From positions 1-64,000 of the forward strand of contig NZ_JAAQTO010000024.1 in the NCBI RefSeq assembly GCF_011742165.1: 64,000 nt of DNA. The letters run 5' to 3'. This document shows, one piece after another, positions 1 through 9,780 of the stretch (its first letter is position 1; the number at the start of each line of letters is the position of its first letter). The position numbers were made by a program, and so were the translations under genes. This DNA comes from Billgrantia bachuensis (GTDB taxonomy: Bacteria; Pseudomonadota; Gammaproteobacteria; Pseudomonadales; Halomonadaceae). The notes beneath the pieces were generated by a model that ran no database searches, had not been told where the DNA came from, and worked only from the letters and a program-made list of their open reading frames with translations.

Positions 1-51
1 CAGGTACGACCTTTGCCGAAGACGACACCAGGACACCGACAGAAGCACGAC

Positions 52-1728
52 ATGAGCAGACAGACGATCTACGGCAAGCTGGGGCAGGATTGGTGGCGCG
101 GCGCGGTGATCTACCAGATCTACCCGCGCAGCTTCATGGACAGCAACGGCGACGGTATCGGCGACCTGCCGGGGGTGATCGAAAAGCTCGACTACATCGC
201 CTCGCTGGGGGTCGATGCCATCTGGCTGTCGCCCTTCTTCACCTCGCCGATGAAGGATTTCGGCTACGACGTGGCCGACTATCGCGGCGTCGACCCCATG
301 TTCGGCACACTCGACGACTTCGACCGCCTGGTGGAGGCCGCCCACGCTCGCGGGCTCAAGGTCACCATCGACCAGGTACTCTCCCACACCTCCGACCAGC
401 ACCCCTGGTTCGCCGAGAGCCGAGCCAGCCGCGACAACCCCAAAGCCGACTGGTATGTGTGGGCCGACGCCAAGCCCGATGGCTCGCCGCCCACCAACTG
501 GCAGTCGGTATTCGGTGGCAGCTCCTGGCAGTGGGACACTCGCCGCTGCCAGTACTACCTGCACAACTTCCTCGTCAGCCAGCCGGACCTCAACTTCCGC
601 AATCCCGAGGTGGTCGAAGCCATCCTTGGCGAAGTGCGCTTCTGGCTCGAACGCGGTGTCGACGGCTTCCGCCTGGACGCGGTGAATTTCTGCACCCATG
701 GTGAACTCGAGGACAACCCACCGCGAACCCAGGCGGTCGAGAGTTTCCTCGGGGTGCGGCCGGATAACCCCTACGGCTTCCAGCAGCATCTCCATGACAA
801 GACCCAGCCGGAGAACGTGGCCTTCCTGGAGAAATTGCGCGCCCTGCTCGACGAATATCCCGGCACCACCAGCGTCGGCGAAGTGGGCGACGACGACTCG
901 CTCAATGTGATGGCGGCCTATACCCAAGGCGGCAACCGCCTGCACATGGCCTACTCCTTCGATCTGCTGGGTGAGCGCCACGACCCCGAGTTCCTGCACC
1001 GGACCATGACCGCCATGGAGGAGCGCATCGGCGACGGCTGGCCATGCTGGGCGCTGGGTAACCACGACGTTCCCCGGGTCGCCACGCGCTGGCACGCCGA
1101 AGGCGATCTGGCCAAGCTGCGTCTCTATATGGCCTTTCTGCTGACCCAGCGCGGCAGCATTTGTCTCTACCAGGGCGAAGAGTTGGGTTTACCCGAAGCC
1201 GAGCTGACCCTGGAGCAACTGGTCGACCCGGCCGGCCTTACCTTCTGGCCGGCCTACAAGGGTCGCGACGGCTGCCGGACGCCGCATCCATGGTGCGGCG
1301 ACACGCGCCACGGCGACTTCTCCCACGGCGAACCCTGGCTGCCGGTACCCGACGAGCACCTGGACCTGGCCATGAAACAGCAGGATGGCGCTCCCGATTC
1401 GCTGCTCAACGCCTACCGCGCCTTCCTCGCCTTCCGTCGCGAGCACGTGGCACTGGTGAAGGGCGAGATTCGCTACCATCCGGTGCGCGACGGCGTACTC
1501 TGCCTGGAGCGCCACCACCCGACCCAGCGGCCCAGCGAGCGGCTGCTGGTGGCTCTCAACTTCAGCGATGCCCACCGCGAACTTTTGGCACCACGCGAAG
1601 CGAGCCCACTCGATGACGCTCCCGCCCAGGTCAACGGCACCTGGAGCGCTAGCAAGGTCCAACTGCCGCCCCACGGGATCGCCATCGCCCGCTGCCCGGC
1701 GCAGGAGGAGATCACATGGGACGTCTGA
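52..1728 (+). CDS. alpha-glucosidase, GH13 family
   Basis: A 558-residue cytoplasmic glycoside hydrolase expected to hydrolyse alpha-glucosides such as maltose or sucrose. No signal peptide is seen. GH13 landmarks are present: the N-terminal WWRGAVIYQIYPRSF block, nucleophile Asp209 in GFRLDAVNF, acid/base Glu277 in SVGEVGDD, and the transition-state Asp339 in GNHDVPR. The whole chain resembles the halophile alpha-glucosidases known from Halomonas. ATG at 52 fits the family N-terminus better than a TTG at 13; no strong Shine-Dalgarno is visible and upstream sequence is cut by the window edge. A short ORF resembling the start of an AglK-type ATPase overlaps its 3' end, which suggests an agl-type alpha-glucoside operon. 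Confidence 0.9.
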   Translation: MSRQTIYGKLGQDWWRGAVIYQIYPRSFMDSNGDGIGDLPGVIEKLDYIASLGVDAIWLSPFFTSPMKDFGYDVADYRGVDPMFGTLDDFDRLVEAAHARGLKVTIDQVLSHTSDQHPWFAESRASRDNPKADWYVWADAKPDGSPPTNWQSVFGGSSWQWDTRRCQYYLHNFLVSQPDLNFRNPEVVEAILGEVRFWLERGVDGFRLDAVNFCTHGELEDNPPRTQAVESFLGVRPDNPYGFQQHLHDKTQPENVAFLEKLRALLDEYPGTTSVGEVGDDDSLNVMAAYTQGGNRLHMAYSFDLLGERHDPEFLHRTMTAMEERIGDGWPCWALGNHDVPRVATRWHAEGDLAKLRLYMAFLLTQRGSICLYQGEELGLPEAELTLEQLVDPAGLTFWPAYKGRDGCRTPHPWCGDTRHGDFSHGEPWLPVPDEHLDLAMKQQDGAPDSLLNAYRAFLAFRREHVALVKGEIRYHPVRDGVLCLERHHPTQRPSERLLVALNFSDAHRELLAPREASPLDDAPAQVNGTWSASKVQLPPHGIAIARCPAQEEITWDV

Positions 1729-1862
1729 CGCTTGCCGGAATAGGCAAGGACTACGAGGGGGTCGCCGCCGGGTGCAGCATGCCGCCGGAATGCTGCACCT
1801 CGGCGGGAAGCGAAGCGGACGGCAGCGCGGAGATGCCGTCCGACGAGTTCAATCCGGTCTAG
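1716..1862 (+). pseudogene. truncated sugar-ABC transporter ATPase start (aglK/malK-like remnant)
   Basis: A 48-codon ORF begins inside the end of the alpha-glucosidase gene behind a good ribosome site (GGAGGAG, 5 nt before ATG). Its first 16-18 residues (MGRLTLAGIGKDYEGV) look like the start of MalK/AglK ATPases, with the A-loop tyrosine. The rest (AAGCSMPPECC...) does not, and no Walker A follows. In agl operons the ATPase gene commonly follows the alpha-glucosidase gene, so a deletion that removed nearly all of aglK is inferred. It ends overlapping the stop of the convergent DUF305 gene. A genuine short protein cannot be excluded. Confidence 0.5.
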
Positions 1863-2428
1863 TCGGTTTCGTTCTCGTGGCCGTGTCGGGCCAGCCAGTC
1901 CTGAAGAAAGGCGATCTCCTCCTCCTGGGTTTCGATGACTTCGCGGGCCAAGTCGCGGACCGCCGGATCCTCGCCATGTTCCAAGACCACGCGGGCCATA
2001 TCGAGGGCACCCTGGTGATGGGCAACCATGCCCTTGGCGAAATCGACATCTGCATTGCCACTAAACTCGGTGAGCATGTCGCGATGCATGCGCTCGGCGA
2101 TTTCACGATAGGCCTGCACCGCCGGGTTATCAGCGTGCTCGTCCTCCTGGGGCTCCTCGACATGCTCGTCATGTCCCTCCGGGTCCTCATCAGCGCCCGC
2201 TATCTCCCCCTGGGCTTCGTCCCCGTTGGCCTCCTCCTCGGTGCCGTTGGCCTCCACATCCTGCTGTGCTTCAACCTGTTGCTCGCGCTCCTGTGCCTGG
2301 GCCTGCTCGATCCGTTCCTGCGCCTGGGCCTCCTCTTCCGCTGCCATGACGGGGGCGGTCAGCAGGGCGCCGCCGGACAGGACGATGGCGAGTGTCGAGA
2401 GGGGGCGTATTAGCAGGGTGTGCGACAT
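1859..2428 (-). CDS. DUF305 family periplasmic protein
   Basis: A 189-residue exported protein. An N-terminal signal peptide (hydrophobic LSTLAIVLSGGALLTAPVMA, cleavage after AMA-like VMA) is followed by a strongly acidic, Glu/Gln-rich linker of about 80 residues and a C-terminal DUF305 domain with the typical MVAHHQGALDMA motif, whose histidines are thought to bind metal in CopM-like members. The start was moved to the ATG at 2428, which has AAGGAG 6 nt upstream. Function is unproven; metal (copper) handling in the periplasm is an inference from the family. Acidic composition fits a halophile. Confidence 0.8.
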   Translation of the reverse strand: MSHTLLIRPLSTLAIVLSGGALLTAPVMAAEEEAQAQERIEQAQAQEREQQVEAQQDVEANGTEEEANGDEAQGEIAGADEDPEGHDEHVEEPQEDEHADNPAVQAYREIAERMHRDMLTEFSGNADVDFAKGMVAHHQGALDMARVVLEHGEDPAVRDLAREVIETQEEEIAFLQDWLARHGHENETD

Positions 2429-2526
2429 GGTGCTCTCCTTTACCATGGGGTCGTACGACTACGATAGAACCCAGTGCCACGCAGGTCATCGTACCGGCGC
2501 GGGACATAACTCATCACGAGACTACC

Positions 2527-2979
2527 ATGGACTGGAACCCCGCCTTGATCTGGCTGGCCGTTGCCCTGCTGCTGGGCCTGGCCGAACTCTCTTCCGGCGC
2601 CCTGGTGCTGCTGGCGTTGGGCATTGCCGCCGCACTCACCTCGGCCCTGGCGGCGCTGGGCCTCACCCTGCCCTGGCAATTGCTCGCCATGGGCGTGTTC
2701 TCCGGTATCCTGCTGCCGCTTGCGGTCAAGGTCATCCGCCCCTGGTTCTCGCCCAGCGGGGTCGCCTACGGCACCACGGGCACCGGCGTGGAGCAGGGGC
2801 GCAGCTACACCACCCTGAAACGCGACTTCGACGGCGCCAGCGGCATCAAGATCAATGGCGACTTCTATCGCCTGCGTGTGGAAGAAACCGGTGCCACCGA
2901 ACTGCCGGAAGGCACCCTGGTGACCTTCGAACGCTTCGATGGCACCACCGCCATCGTCAGCCACATCCAGCCGCACTGA
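2527..2979 (+). CDS. NfeD-like membrane protein (YbbK/QmcA partner)
   Basis: A 150-residue protein with two or three N-terminal membrane segments (residues about 5-75) and a C-terminal OB-fold-like NfeD domain (about 90-148, GVAYGTTGTGVEQG... VTFERFDGTTAIVSHI). Proteins of this type are encoded next to SPFH/stomatin proteins and are thought to act with them in membrane microdomains. That is the case here: the SPFH gene begins 74 bp downstream on the same strand. The ATG at 2527 is chosen because the longer frame upstream has no membrane or family character. Confidence 0.85.
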   Translation: MDWNPALIWLAVALLLGLAELSSGALVLLALGIAAALTSALAALGLTLPWQLLAMGVFSGILLPLAVKVIRPWFSPSGVAYGTTGTGVEQGRSYTTLKRDFDGASGIKINGDFYRLRVEETGATELPEGTLVTFERFDGTTAIVSHIQPH

Positions 2980-3053
2980 ACCGAACAAGACCACACTTGG
3001 CGCTGCAGCACGGCGCCTAATATCTACGTCACTACATATAAGGGAACGCGAAC

Positions 3054-4103
3054 ATGGATCTGCCCATCAACCCGGGGCTACTGCTGGCCCTGATCGTCGT
3101 CGTCATCGGCATCCTGATCATCGCCAAGGGATTGGTGATCGTGCGCCAGTCGGAAGTCATGGTGATCGAGCGTCTGGGCTCGTTCAACCGGCTGCTGGAG
3201 AGCGGCATCAACATCATCATTCCTTTCATCGAGCAGCCACGCGCCATCACCATGGTGCGTTACCAGAAGCGCGGCGAGGAGTATTTCCCGGTGACGACCA
3301 ACGAGGCGCGCATCGACCGCCGCGAGACGGTCATGGACTTTCCCGGCCAGCCGGTGGTGACCACCGATAACGTCACTGTGACCATCAACGGGGCGCTCTA
3401 TTACCAGATCATCGACCCGCGCCGCGCCGTCTACGAGATCGAGAACATGAGCCAGGCGGTGGAAGTGCTGGCCAAGACCACGCTGCGCTCGGTGGTGGGC
3501 AAGATGGAGCTCGACAAGCTGTTCGAGTCGCGCGCCGAGGTCAACAACGAGATCCAGGCCGCCATGGAGGAGCCGGCCTCCAAGTGGGGCGTGAAGATCT
3601 CGCGGGTGGAGGTTCAGGACATCGCCATGCCCGAGGAAGTGGAGACCGCCATGCGCCTGCAGATGGCCGCCGAGCGCAAGCGTCGCGCCACCGTGACCGA
3701 GGCCGAGGGCGAGAAGGCTGCTGCCATCGCCAAGGCCCAGGGTCAGCGCGAATCGGCGATCCTCAATGCCCAGGGCGACAAGGAGTCGGCCATTCTGCGC
3801 GCCCAGGGCGAGCAAGAATCGATCAAGCTGGTGCTCAACGCCATCGGCGACAGCGACGAGCACAAGCGCACCGTAGTCGGCTACCTGCTGGGCCAGAGCT
3901 ACATCAAGGTCCTGCCGAACATGGCCCAGGACGGCGAACGCGTGTTCGTGCCCTACGAATCCTCCGCCCTGCTCGGCTCCATGGGCATGTTCCGCGAGAT
4001 GGCCGGCTCGCCGGAAGACACCGTGGCGAAGCACCTGCGCGAGAGCGACCGACAGAGCGGTGTGCGCGGCGGCCTCCTCGGCGGTGCGGGCAGCGCCGGC
4101 TAG
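3054..4103 (+). CDS. qmcA: SPFH domain / stomatin-like protein QmcA
   Basis: A 349-residue membrane-anchored band-7 protein: one N-terminal transmembrane helix (about residues 8-30), an SPFH domain (about 30-200, with VVRQSEVMVIERLGSFNRLLESG) and an Ala/Glu-rich coiled coil (about 190-260) containing repeated AQGQRESAILNAQGDKESAIL segments used for oligomer formation. Likely works with the NfeD-like protein encoded just upstream in membrane quality control. AAGGGA precedes the ATG. Its stop codon overlaps the stop of the convergent zapE by four bases. Confidence 0.9.
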   Translation: MDLPINPGLLLALIVVVIGILIIAKGLVIVRQSEVMVIERLGSFNRLLESGINIIIPFIEQPRAITMVRYQKRGEEYFPVTTNEARIDRRETVMDFPGQPVVTTDNVTVTINGALYYQIIDPRRAVYEIENMSQAVEVLAKTTLRSVVGKMELDKLFESRAEVNNEIQAAMEEPASKWGVKISRVEVQDIAMPEEVETAMRLQMAAERKRRATVTEAEGEKAAAIAKAQGQRESAILNAQGDKESAILRAQGEQESIKLVLNAIGDSDEHKRTVVGYLLGQSYIKVLPNMAQDGERVFVPYESSALLGSMGMFREMAGSPEDTVAKHLRESDRQSGVRGGLLGGAGSAG

Positions 4104-5236
4104 CCACTCGCACCGAATCGTGCCAGCTGCATCTCACGCAGCCGGCTGAGAGTGCGGCGAAAGGCGAACGCCAGGTAGCCATGGGCGTAGAGTTCGTTCA
4201 TGGCTACCTCGGCTTCCACATACAGCGGTACGCGGCGGTCATAGCATTCATCGACCAGCGCGATGAAGCGGCGCACGCCGTCGTCGCGCCGTGAGAGCGG
4301 CGGCAGCTCGCGCTCCCCGGCCTCGATGCGCTCGGCACCGTCCTCGGTACCATGGGCGATGCCTCGCACCGCACTCGCATCGCTCAAGCGCGGCACCTCG
4401 CTCAGCAGGATCTGCCCGAAGCCGTCGACCAAGGCAATGAAATCCAATGCCGCCAAGGGCTGCTCGCACAGCTCGGCATAGCGGCACCACACCACGCTTT
4501 CGCTTCGTCGTTCCACCGCTATCCGGCGGTGCCCCAGCTCGATGGGCGCTTGGTTTGCCGCCTCACCCTCGCTCAGCCAGTCGAAGACTTCGTCCAGTGC
4601 GCTGGGCCGGCCGGGCTCGGCCACCCAATAGCGCTGGCACGCCTGGCCGGGGTGCAGTCGGTGATCGAAGCCGCCGTCGAGTTCCACGACGTCCATGTGG
4701 CGCTCAATGGCGTTGATGGCGGGCGCGAAGCGCTCACGGTTGAGACCGTCGGCGTAGAGCTGACGCGGCGCCTGGTTGGAGGTACACACCAGCACCATGC
4801 CCTGCTCGAACAGCGACTGCAGCAGGCGGCCGAGCAGCATGGCATCGGCAATGTCGCTGACGAACAGCTCGTCGAGGCACAGCACGCGGACTTCTGTGGC
4901 CAGTTCCCGCGCCAGCGCTGTCAGCGGATCGGGGGTACCGCCAAGCTGGAACTGGCGCTGGTGCACCCAGCGCATGAAGTGGTGAAAGTGCAGGCGACGG
5001 GAGGGCACGTCGAGATGCCGATGGAAACCATCCATCAGCCAGGTCTTGCCGCGCCCCACCGGGCCCCAGAGATAGACGCCGGGAATGAAGCGGCGCTTGG
5101 TCGCGACAGCTTCGTCGTGCAGCGCATGGAAGCATTCATCGAGCCGGGCGGCGGCAACTCGCTGGGCCTCGTCGGGGGCGAAACCATGGCGCTCCACCGC
5201 TTCGCGGTAGAAGTCGAGCGGCGCGGCTGCCGTCAT
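4100..5236 (-). CDS. zapE: cell division ATPase ZapE (AFG1-like)
   Basis: A 378-residue AAA-type ATPase, close to the usual 375. Walker A is GPVGRGKT at residues 58-65 and Walker B is in VLCLDELFVSD; a sensor-like CTSNQAP motif follows. ZapE interacts with the FtsZ ring during late constriction and is needed under heat or low-oxygen stress in E. coli. The start overlaps the stop of the upstream GNAT gene by ATGA, so the two are probably translated together. Confidence 0.92.
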   Translation of the reverse strand: MTAAAPLDFYREAVERHGFAPDEAQRVAAARLDECFHALHDEAVATKRRFIPGVYLWGPVGRGKTWLMDGFHRHLDVPSRRLHFHHFMRWVHQRQFQLGGTPDPLTALARELATEVRVLCLDELFVSDIADAMLLGRLLQSLFEQGMVLVCTSNQAPRQLYADGLNRERFAPAINAIERHMDVVELDGGFDHRLHPGQACQRYWVAEPGRPSALDEVFDWLSEGEAANQAPIELGHRRIAVERRSESVVWCRYAELCEQPLAALDFIALVDGFGQILLSEVPRLSDASAVRGIAHGTEDGAERIEAGERELPPLSRRDDGVRRFIALVDECYDRRVPLYVEAEVAMNELYAHGYLAFAFRRTLSRLREMQLARFGASG

Positions 5237-5715
5237 TCTGCGAGCCGGCGCTGCATGATGGTGACCTCCTCGCCGCGGTAGCTCAGCTCTTCATGATCGT
5301 GCCAGCCTAGCCGGCGATAGAGCGCCTGCTGGTCGGGCGTGAACAGGTAGAACTGGGTCGTGCCGCAAGCGCTGGCCTCCTCCTCGACCCGCCGGATCAG
5401 CGTCGAGGCGATGCCTTGGCCACGCCACTCCGGCAGCACGAAGACCGAGGCCAGCCAGGGCGTGAGCTCGTGGCGGGAGTCCATGTCCCGGGCCATCAAC
5501 GCCGCCGTTCCCACCGGCTGGTCGCCTTCCATCGCCACGAAGACCGACGGCACGCCAGCGATGCCGCACTCGCGGCGAAAGGCCTCGCACCAGGACTCGG
5601 CGGTATAGCCGGGATTGAGGTGGCCCCACTCGGCGTAGGTCCAGCTCGCCACGGTAGGGACATGGTCCGAGTCGGGACTCAGTCGAACGATATTGATTGG
5701 ATCCAGCTTGGACAT
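5233..5715 (-). CDS. GNAT family N-acetyltransferase
   Basis: A 160-residue single-domain acetyltransferase. The acetyl-CoA binding motif A is clear (VFVLPEWRGQGIASTLIRRVEEEA, with the R/Q-x-x-G-x-G/A loop), followed by the motif B region FYLFTPDQQALYRRLGW. The substrate cannot be told from sequence. The ATG has AAGGAG 5 nt upstream, and the gene is coupled to zapE by a four-base overlap. Confidence 0.85.
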   Translation of the reverse strand: MSKLDPINIVRLSPDSDHVPTVASWTYAEWGHLNPGYTAESWCEAFRRECGIAGVPSVFVAMEGDQPVGTAALMARDMDSRHELTPWLASVFVLPEWRGQGIASTLIRRVEEEASACGTTQFYLFTPDQQALYRRLGWHDHEELSYRGEEVTIMQRRLAE

Positions 5716-5843
5716 GCTCTCTCCTTGGTGCCGGCAGATATGGCTGCCGCTTCGCTTTGGCAGATCTCACAGGGATTCTATCCTGAGACGACATGGACCG
5801 CAGAACACCAAGCGACTACCGGAACGCAGGCAAGGAGAGCGAT

Positions 5844-6866
5844 ATGGCAGTGTCATTGAAGAAACTCGCAGACCAGATCCTGGTCATTACCGGTGCCACC
5901 AGCGGTATCGGCCTGGCAACCACGCGTCTGGCCGCCGAGCGCGGTGCCCGCCTGGTCGTCGTCGCTCGCGACGAGAACGCGCTGGAAGCGCTGGTCGATG
6001 AGCTCGATCAGCGCGGTGCGGCAGCCGTCGCCGTGGCAGCCGACGTCGGCGATCCCGAGCAAGTTCGTGACGTGGTCGAGACGGCAATTCACCAGTTCGG
6101 CGGCTTCGACACCTGGGTCAACAACGCCGGGGTTTCGCTGTTCGGCTATATGACCGACCAACCGCTCGAAGACCAACGCCGCCTGTTCGACACCGACTAC
6201 TGGGGCGTCGTCCACGGCTCGCTGGAGGCAGCCCGCCACTTGGGCATGCGCACCGAACGGCACGGTGGCGCCATCATCAACCTGGGCTCCGTGGTCTCGG
6301 ATCGCGCCATCCCGCTGCAGGGCATGTACTCGGCCGCAAAGCACGCGGTCAAGGGCTTCACCGATGCGCTGCGCATGGAGCTCGAGGAGCTGGGAGCACC
6401 AGTTTCGGTCACGCTGGTCAAGCCGGCCAGCATCGCCACTCCCTTCCCGCACCACGCGGGCAACCACATGGACGTCGAACCGACCCTGCCACCGCCCCTC
6501 TATGAGCCGAACGTCGTGGCCGAAGCCATCCTGCACTGCGCCGAGCACCCACGGCGCGACATTCGCGTCGGCGGCGCCAGCAAGGGCATCGCCATGCTCG
6601 GCCACCTGGCGCCGAGGCTGGCCGACCGCATCATGCGGCGCAGCATGATTCCCAAGCAACGATCGGATCAGCCGCCTCAGCATATCGGTGGGCTGCATCG
6701 GCCGGCACCGGGTGTCTGGCAGCGGGCCGACTTCGACCAGTCGGTTGCCGGCAGGAGCCGCTATACCCAGGCGTCCCTGCATCCGGCGCTGACGGCCTCG
6801 GCCATCGCTGGCGCCGTGCTCGGTATCGCAGCGCTGACCGGCACGGCGCGACGAAAGCGCTATTGA
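5844..6866 (+). CDS. SDR family NAD(P)-dependent oxidoreductase
   Basis: A 340-residue short-chain dehydrogenase with an extended C-terminus. Cofactor motif TGATSGIG is at residues 16-23, NNAG at about 93-96, and the catalytic Ser149, Tyr162 and Lys166 (YSAAK) are all present. The C-terminal 80 residues include a hydrophobic stretch (ALTASAIAGAVLGIAALTG) that may associate with the membrane. This long type is often annotated only as SDR; its substrate is unknown. The start is the ATG behind AAGGAGA rather than one 51 bases upstream. Confidence 0.85.
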   Translation: MAVSLKKLADQILVITGATSGIGLATTRLAAERGARLVVVARDENALEALVDELDQRGAAAVAVAADVGDPEQVRDVVETAIHQFGGFDTWVNNAGVSLFGYMTDQPLEDQRRLFDTDYWGVVHGSLEAARHLGMRTERHGGAIINLGSVVSDRAIPLQGMYSAAKHAVKGFTDALRMELEELGAPVSVTLVKPASIATPFPHHAGNHMDVEPTLPPPLYEPNVVAEAILHCAEHPRRDIRVGGASKGIAMLGHLAPRLADRIMRRSMIPKQRSDQPPQHIGGLHRPAPGVWQRADFDQSVAGRSRYTQASLHPALTASAIAGAVLGIAALTGTARRKRY

Positions 6867-6949
6867 GTCTCTCAGCGACTCCGTGACGCGTCTCTCGTTG
6901 TATTTGGGGCTATCGCAAAGGGCTATCGCCAAAGACCTGTCGCAAGGGA

Positions 6950-8314
6950 CTATCCCAACTGGAACGGATAGACCGAGCCGATTTCAAGAAGGCGCGTCAG
7001 CTCGTCCAATGCGGTAAGTGTCTCGTCGGCCAGCTGCGGGTCGGCGAGATCGTCCGGTGCCAGCCGGTCGCGGTAGTGGCGCTCGACCCAGGCGGTCAGC
7101 TCGTCGTGCAGGGCATCGGTGAGCAGCACCCGGCCGGTCAGCGCGGCGCGCTCCTGGCGTGAGAGCGCCACCCGCAGGCGCAGGCAGGCGGGGCCGCCGC
7201 CGTTGCGCATGCTCTGTTTGACGTCCTTGACGACCACCTCATTGATGGGGTTGTGCCCGGCCAGCAGGTGATCCTGAATGCTGCGCCATACCGCTTCGCG
7301 CTCCTGGCATTCGCCCGGCACCACCAGCGTCATGCTGCCGTCGGGATTGCTCAGCAGCTGTGAGTTGAACAGATACGAGGCCACGGCATCCTCGAGGCTT
7401 ACCGCCTCAAGGGGTACGCGAACCGGAATCAGCGGCGAGGTCATTTTGCTGCGCAACTCGTCGAGCGCGGCCTGCTCGTCGCGGAAGGCCATCGCGTGAT
7501 AGAGCAGCACCGGCCCGTTGCCCACCGCGATCACATCGTTGTGGAACACCCCGGCGTCGATGGCATCGGGATGCTGCTGGGCGAATACCGTCTGGGCCGC
7601 CGTGAGACCGTGCTGACGGGCCACTGCCTGGCTCGCTTCCAGCGTCTGGCGTGCGGGAAAGCGCTTGGGCTCATGGGACGGGTCCCCGCCGAAAGCCTGG
7701 CGACCGTATACGAACAGATGCACGCCGGCATCGCCGTGTTCGCCGCACAGCCGGGTGTGGTTGGCCGCCCCCTCGTCGGAGAAGGCCGGGGTGGCCGGCA
7801 GCACCGGATGGTGGGCGAAGTGCGCCTCGTTGCGGAAGATGGCCGCCAAAACACGGCCGGTGGTTTCCGGCTCCAGGTAACGATGGAAGCTCGACTGCAG
7901 ATTGGCCGGGGTGAAGTGCACCCGGCCGTCCGGCGCGTCGCGGCTCGGTGTCACCGTGCCGGCATTGGCCGTCCACATGCTCGAAGCCGAGCACACCGCG
8001 CGCAGCACCTGGGGCGCTTCGCTGGCCGCCCGTGCCAGTACCTCGCGGTTGCTGCCAGTGAAGCCGAGCGAGCGCAGCGCGCCGAGATCCGGCCGTTGCT
8101 GCGGCGGCAGCACGCCTTGGGCGTAGCCGGCATCCAGCAGCGCCTTCATCTTGGTCAGGCCTTGCAGTGCCGCCTCGCGGGGGTTGGAGACCAGCCCGCC
8201 GTGGCTCATCGAGGCCACGTTGCCGTGGGCCAGGCCCGAGTAATTGTGGGTCGGGCCCACCAGGCCGTCGAAGTTGACTTCCCGGTAGTCGGCGGCGTTC
8301 GTCGTTTCGCTCAT
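6950..8314 (-). CDS. astB: N-succinylarginine dihydrolase
   Basis: A 454-residue enzyme (usual length about 447) that converts N2-succinylarginine to N2-succinylornithine, ammonia and CO2, the second step of arginine succinyltransferase catabolism. The family N-terminus is clear ([21 protein letters not shown]...), as are [22 protein letters not shown] and the C-terminal [13 protein letters not shown] block with the nucleophilic cysteine. It is the last gene of the operon seen here and overlaps the end of astD by ATGA. No desuccinylase (aruE/astE) follows. Confidence 0.95.
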   Translation of the reverse strand: MSETTNAADYREVNFDGLVGPTHNYSGLAHGNVASMSHGGLVSNPREAALQGLTKMKALLDAGYAQGVLPPQQRPDLGALRSLGFTGSNREVLARAASEAPQVLRAVCSASSMWTANAGTVTPSRDAPDGRVHFTPANLQSSFHRYLEPETTGRVLAAIFRNEAHFAHHPVLPATPAFSDEGAANHTRLCGEHGDAGVHLFVYGRQAFGGDPSHEPKRFPARQTLEASQAVARQHGLTAAQTVFAQQHPDAIDAGVFHNDVIAVGNGPVLLYHAMAFRDEQAALDELRSKMTSPLIPVRVPLEAVSLEDAVASYLFNSQLLSNPDGSMTLVVPGECQEREAVWRSIQDHLLAGHNPINEVVVKDVKQSMRNGGGPACLRLRVALSRQERAALTGRVLLTDALHDELTAWVERHYRDRLAPDDLADPQLADETLTALDELTRLLEIGSVYPFQLG

Positions 8315-9780
8315 AGCACGACTCCAGGCGGCAGGTTGTCGGGCAGCGTGAGGCTCTCGGCCTCCATCGAGGCCACCGGATAGGCGCAGTAGTCCGCCGC
8401 GTAATAGGCACTGGGACGATGGTTGCCGCTGATGCCCACGCCGCCGAAGGGGGCGTCACCGGAAGCGCCGGTGGTCTGGCGGTTCCAGTTGACGATGCCG
8501 GCGCGGATGCGCAGCAGGAAGTCATCCCAGTCGCCGCGTTCGCCGCCGATCAGGCCGGCGGCGAGGCCGTAGCGAGTATCGTTGGCCAGCTCGAGGGCGT
8601 GGTCCCAGTCACGGTAGCGGTGGACCTTGAGCAGTGGGCCGAAGTGCTCCTCGTCGGGCACCGGCAGGCCGCTGACGTCGATCAGCGCCGGCGAGAGCAG
8701 GCTGGTGCCCGGCTCCAGGCACTCCATGCGCGCCAGCACCACGCCGCCCAGCGCCTCCAGGTCGTCCTGGGCCTTGAGCAGGCCCTGGGCCGCCTCCGGG
8801 CTGACCAGGCCACCGTAGAACGGCGCCGGCTCCGCGAACTGCCCCGCCACCCGCAAGCGGGCGATGGCATCGACCAGTGCATCGAGCAAATGATCGCCGA
8901 CCTGACCCTCGGGCACGATCAGCCGGCGCGCACAGGTGCAGCGCTGGCCGCCGGAGAGGAATGCCGATTGCAGGATGGTCAGCACCGCGGCGTCCTGGTC
9001 GTGCACGTCCTTGATCACCAGCGGGTTGTTGCCGCCCAGCTCCAGCGCCAGGATCTTCTCCATCTGGTCGGCGAACTGACGGTTGAGCAGGCCCCCGACC
9101 CGGGCGCTGCCGGTAAACAGCAACCCGTCGATGCCGGGATGCGACGACAGCGCCTGGCCCACCGGGGCGGCGCCCTGCACCAGGTTGATCACGCCCGCGG
9201 GCAGGCCCGCCTCGTGCCAGCACTGCAGGGTCAGGTCGGCGCTCAGCGGAGTCTGCTCGCTGGGCTTGAAGACCACGGTATTGCCGGCCAGCAGCGCCGG
9301 CACCATGTGGCCGTTGGGCAAGTGGCCGGGGAAGTTGTAGGGGCCGAACACCGCCATTACGCCATGCGGGCGGTGGCGCAGCACGGCGGTGGTGTCGCCG
9401 ACCTCGCGGCTGCGCTCGCCGGTGCGCTCCTGGTAGGCGCGGACCGAGATGGCTACCTTGCCGATCATAGCGCCTACTTCGGTGCGTGCTTCCCACAGCG
9501 GCTTGCCGGTTTCGCTGGCGATGGCACGGGCCAGGTCCTCGCGGTGCGCCTCGAGCTTCTCGCGAAAGCGCTCCACCACGTTCAGGCGCTCGGCGAAGGC
9601 GAGCCGGGCCCAGCCCGGGAAGGCACCGCGGGCAGCCTCGACCGCCGCCGCCACCTGGCTGTCACTGGCCGCCGCACCCTGCCACAGGGTCTCGCCGGAG
9701 ACCGGGTCGCACTTGGTGAATGTCGTTGCCTCGCCCGGCTGCCAGCGGCCGCCGATCATCAGCTGTTGCATCGCTTTCAT
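8311..9780 (-). CDS. astD: succinylglutamate-semialdehyde dehydrogenase
   Basis: A 489-residue aldehyde dehydrogenase oxidising N-succinylglutamate 5-semialdehyde to N-succinylglutamate with NAD. The family signatures are present: [13 protein letters not shown] near residue 150, catalytic Glu in LELGGNNP and the nucleophilic Cys in [10 protein letters not shown]. The start with GAGGAGA upstream gives [11 protein letters not shown]; a second ATG nine bases on is an alternative. It overlaps astA upstream and astB downstream by four bases each, so the operon is tightly coupled. Confidence 0.95.
   Translation of the reverse strand: MKAMQQLMIGGRWQPGEATTFTKCDPVSGETLWQGAAASDSQVAAAVEAARGAFPGWARLAFAERLNVVERFREKLEAHREDLARAIASETGKPLWEARTEVGAMIGKVAISVRAYQERTGERSREVGDTTAVLRHRPHGVMAVFGPYNFPGHLPNGHMVPALLAGNTVVFKPSEQTPLSADLTLQCWHEAGLPAGVINLVQGAAPVGQALSSHPGIDGLLFTGSARVGGLLNRQFADQMEKILALELGGNNPLVIKDVHDQDAAVLTILQSAFLSGGQRCTCARRLIVPEGQVGDHLLDALVDAIARLRVAGQFAEPAPFYGGLVSPEAAQGLLKAQDDLEALGGVVLARMECLEPGTSLLSPALIDVSGLPVPDEEHFGPLLKVHRYRDWDHALELANDTRYGLAAGLIGGERGDWDDFLLRIRAGIVNWNRQTTGASGDAPFGGVGISGNHRPSAYYAADYCAYPVASMEAESLTLPDNLPPGVVL

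Noticed and set aside
3078..4034. 318-codon minus-strand ORF opposite qmcA
   Set aside because: Low-complexity His/Leu/Asp translation of the SPFH gene's antisense; no homology character.
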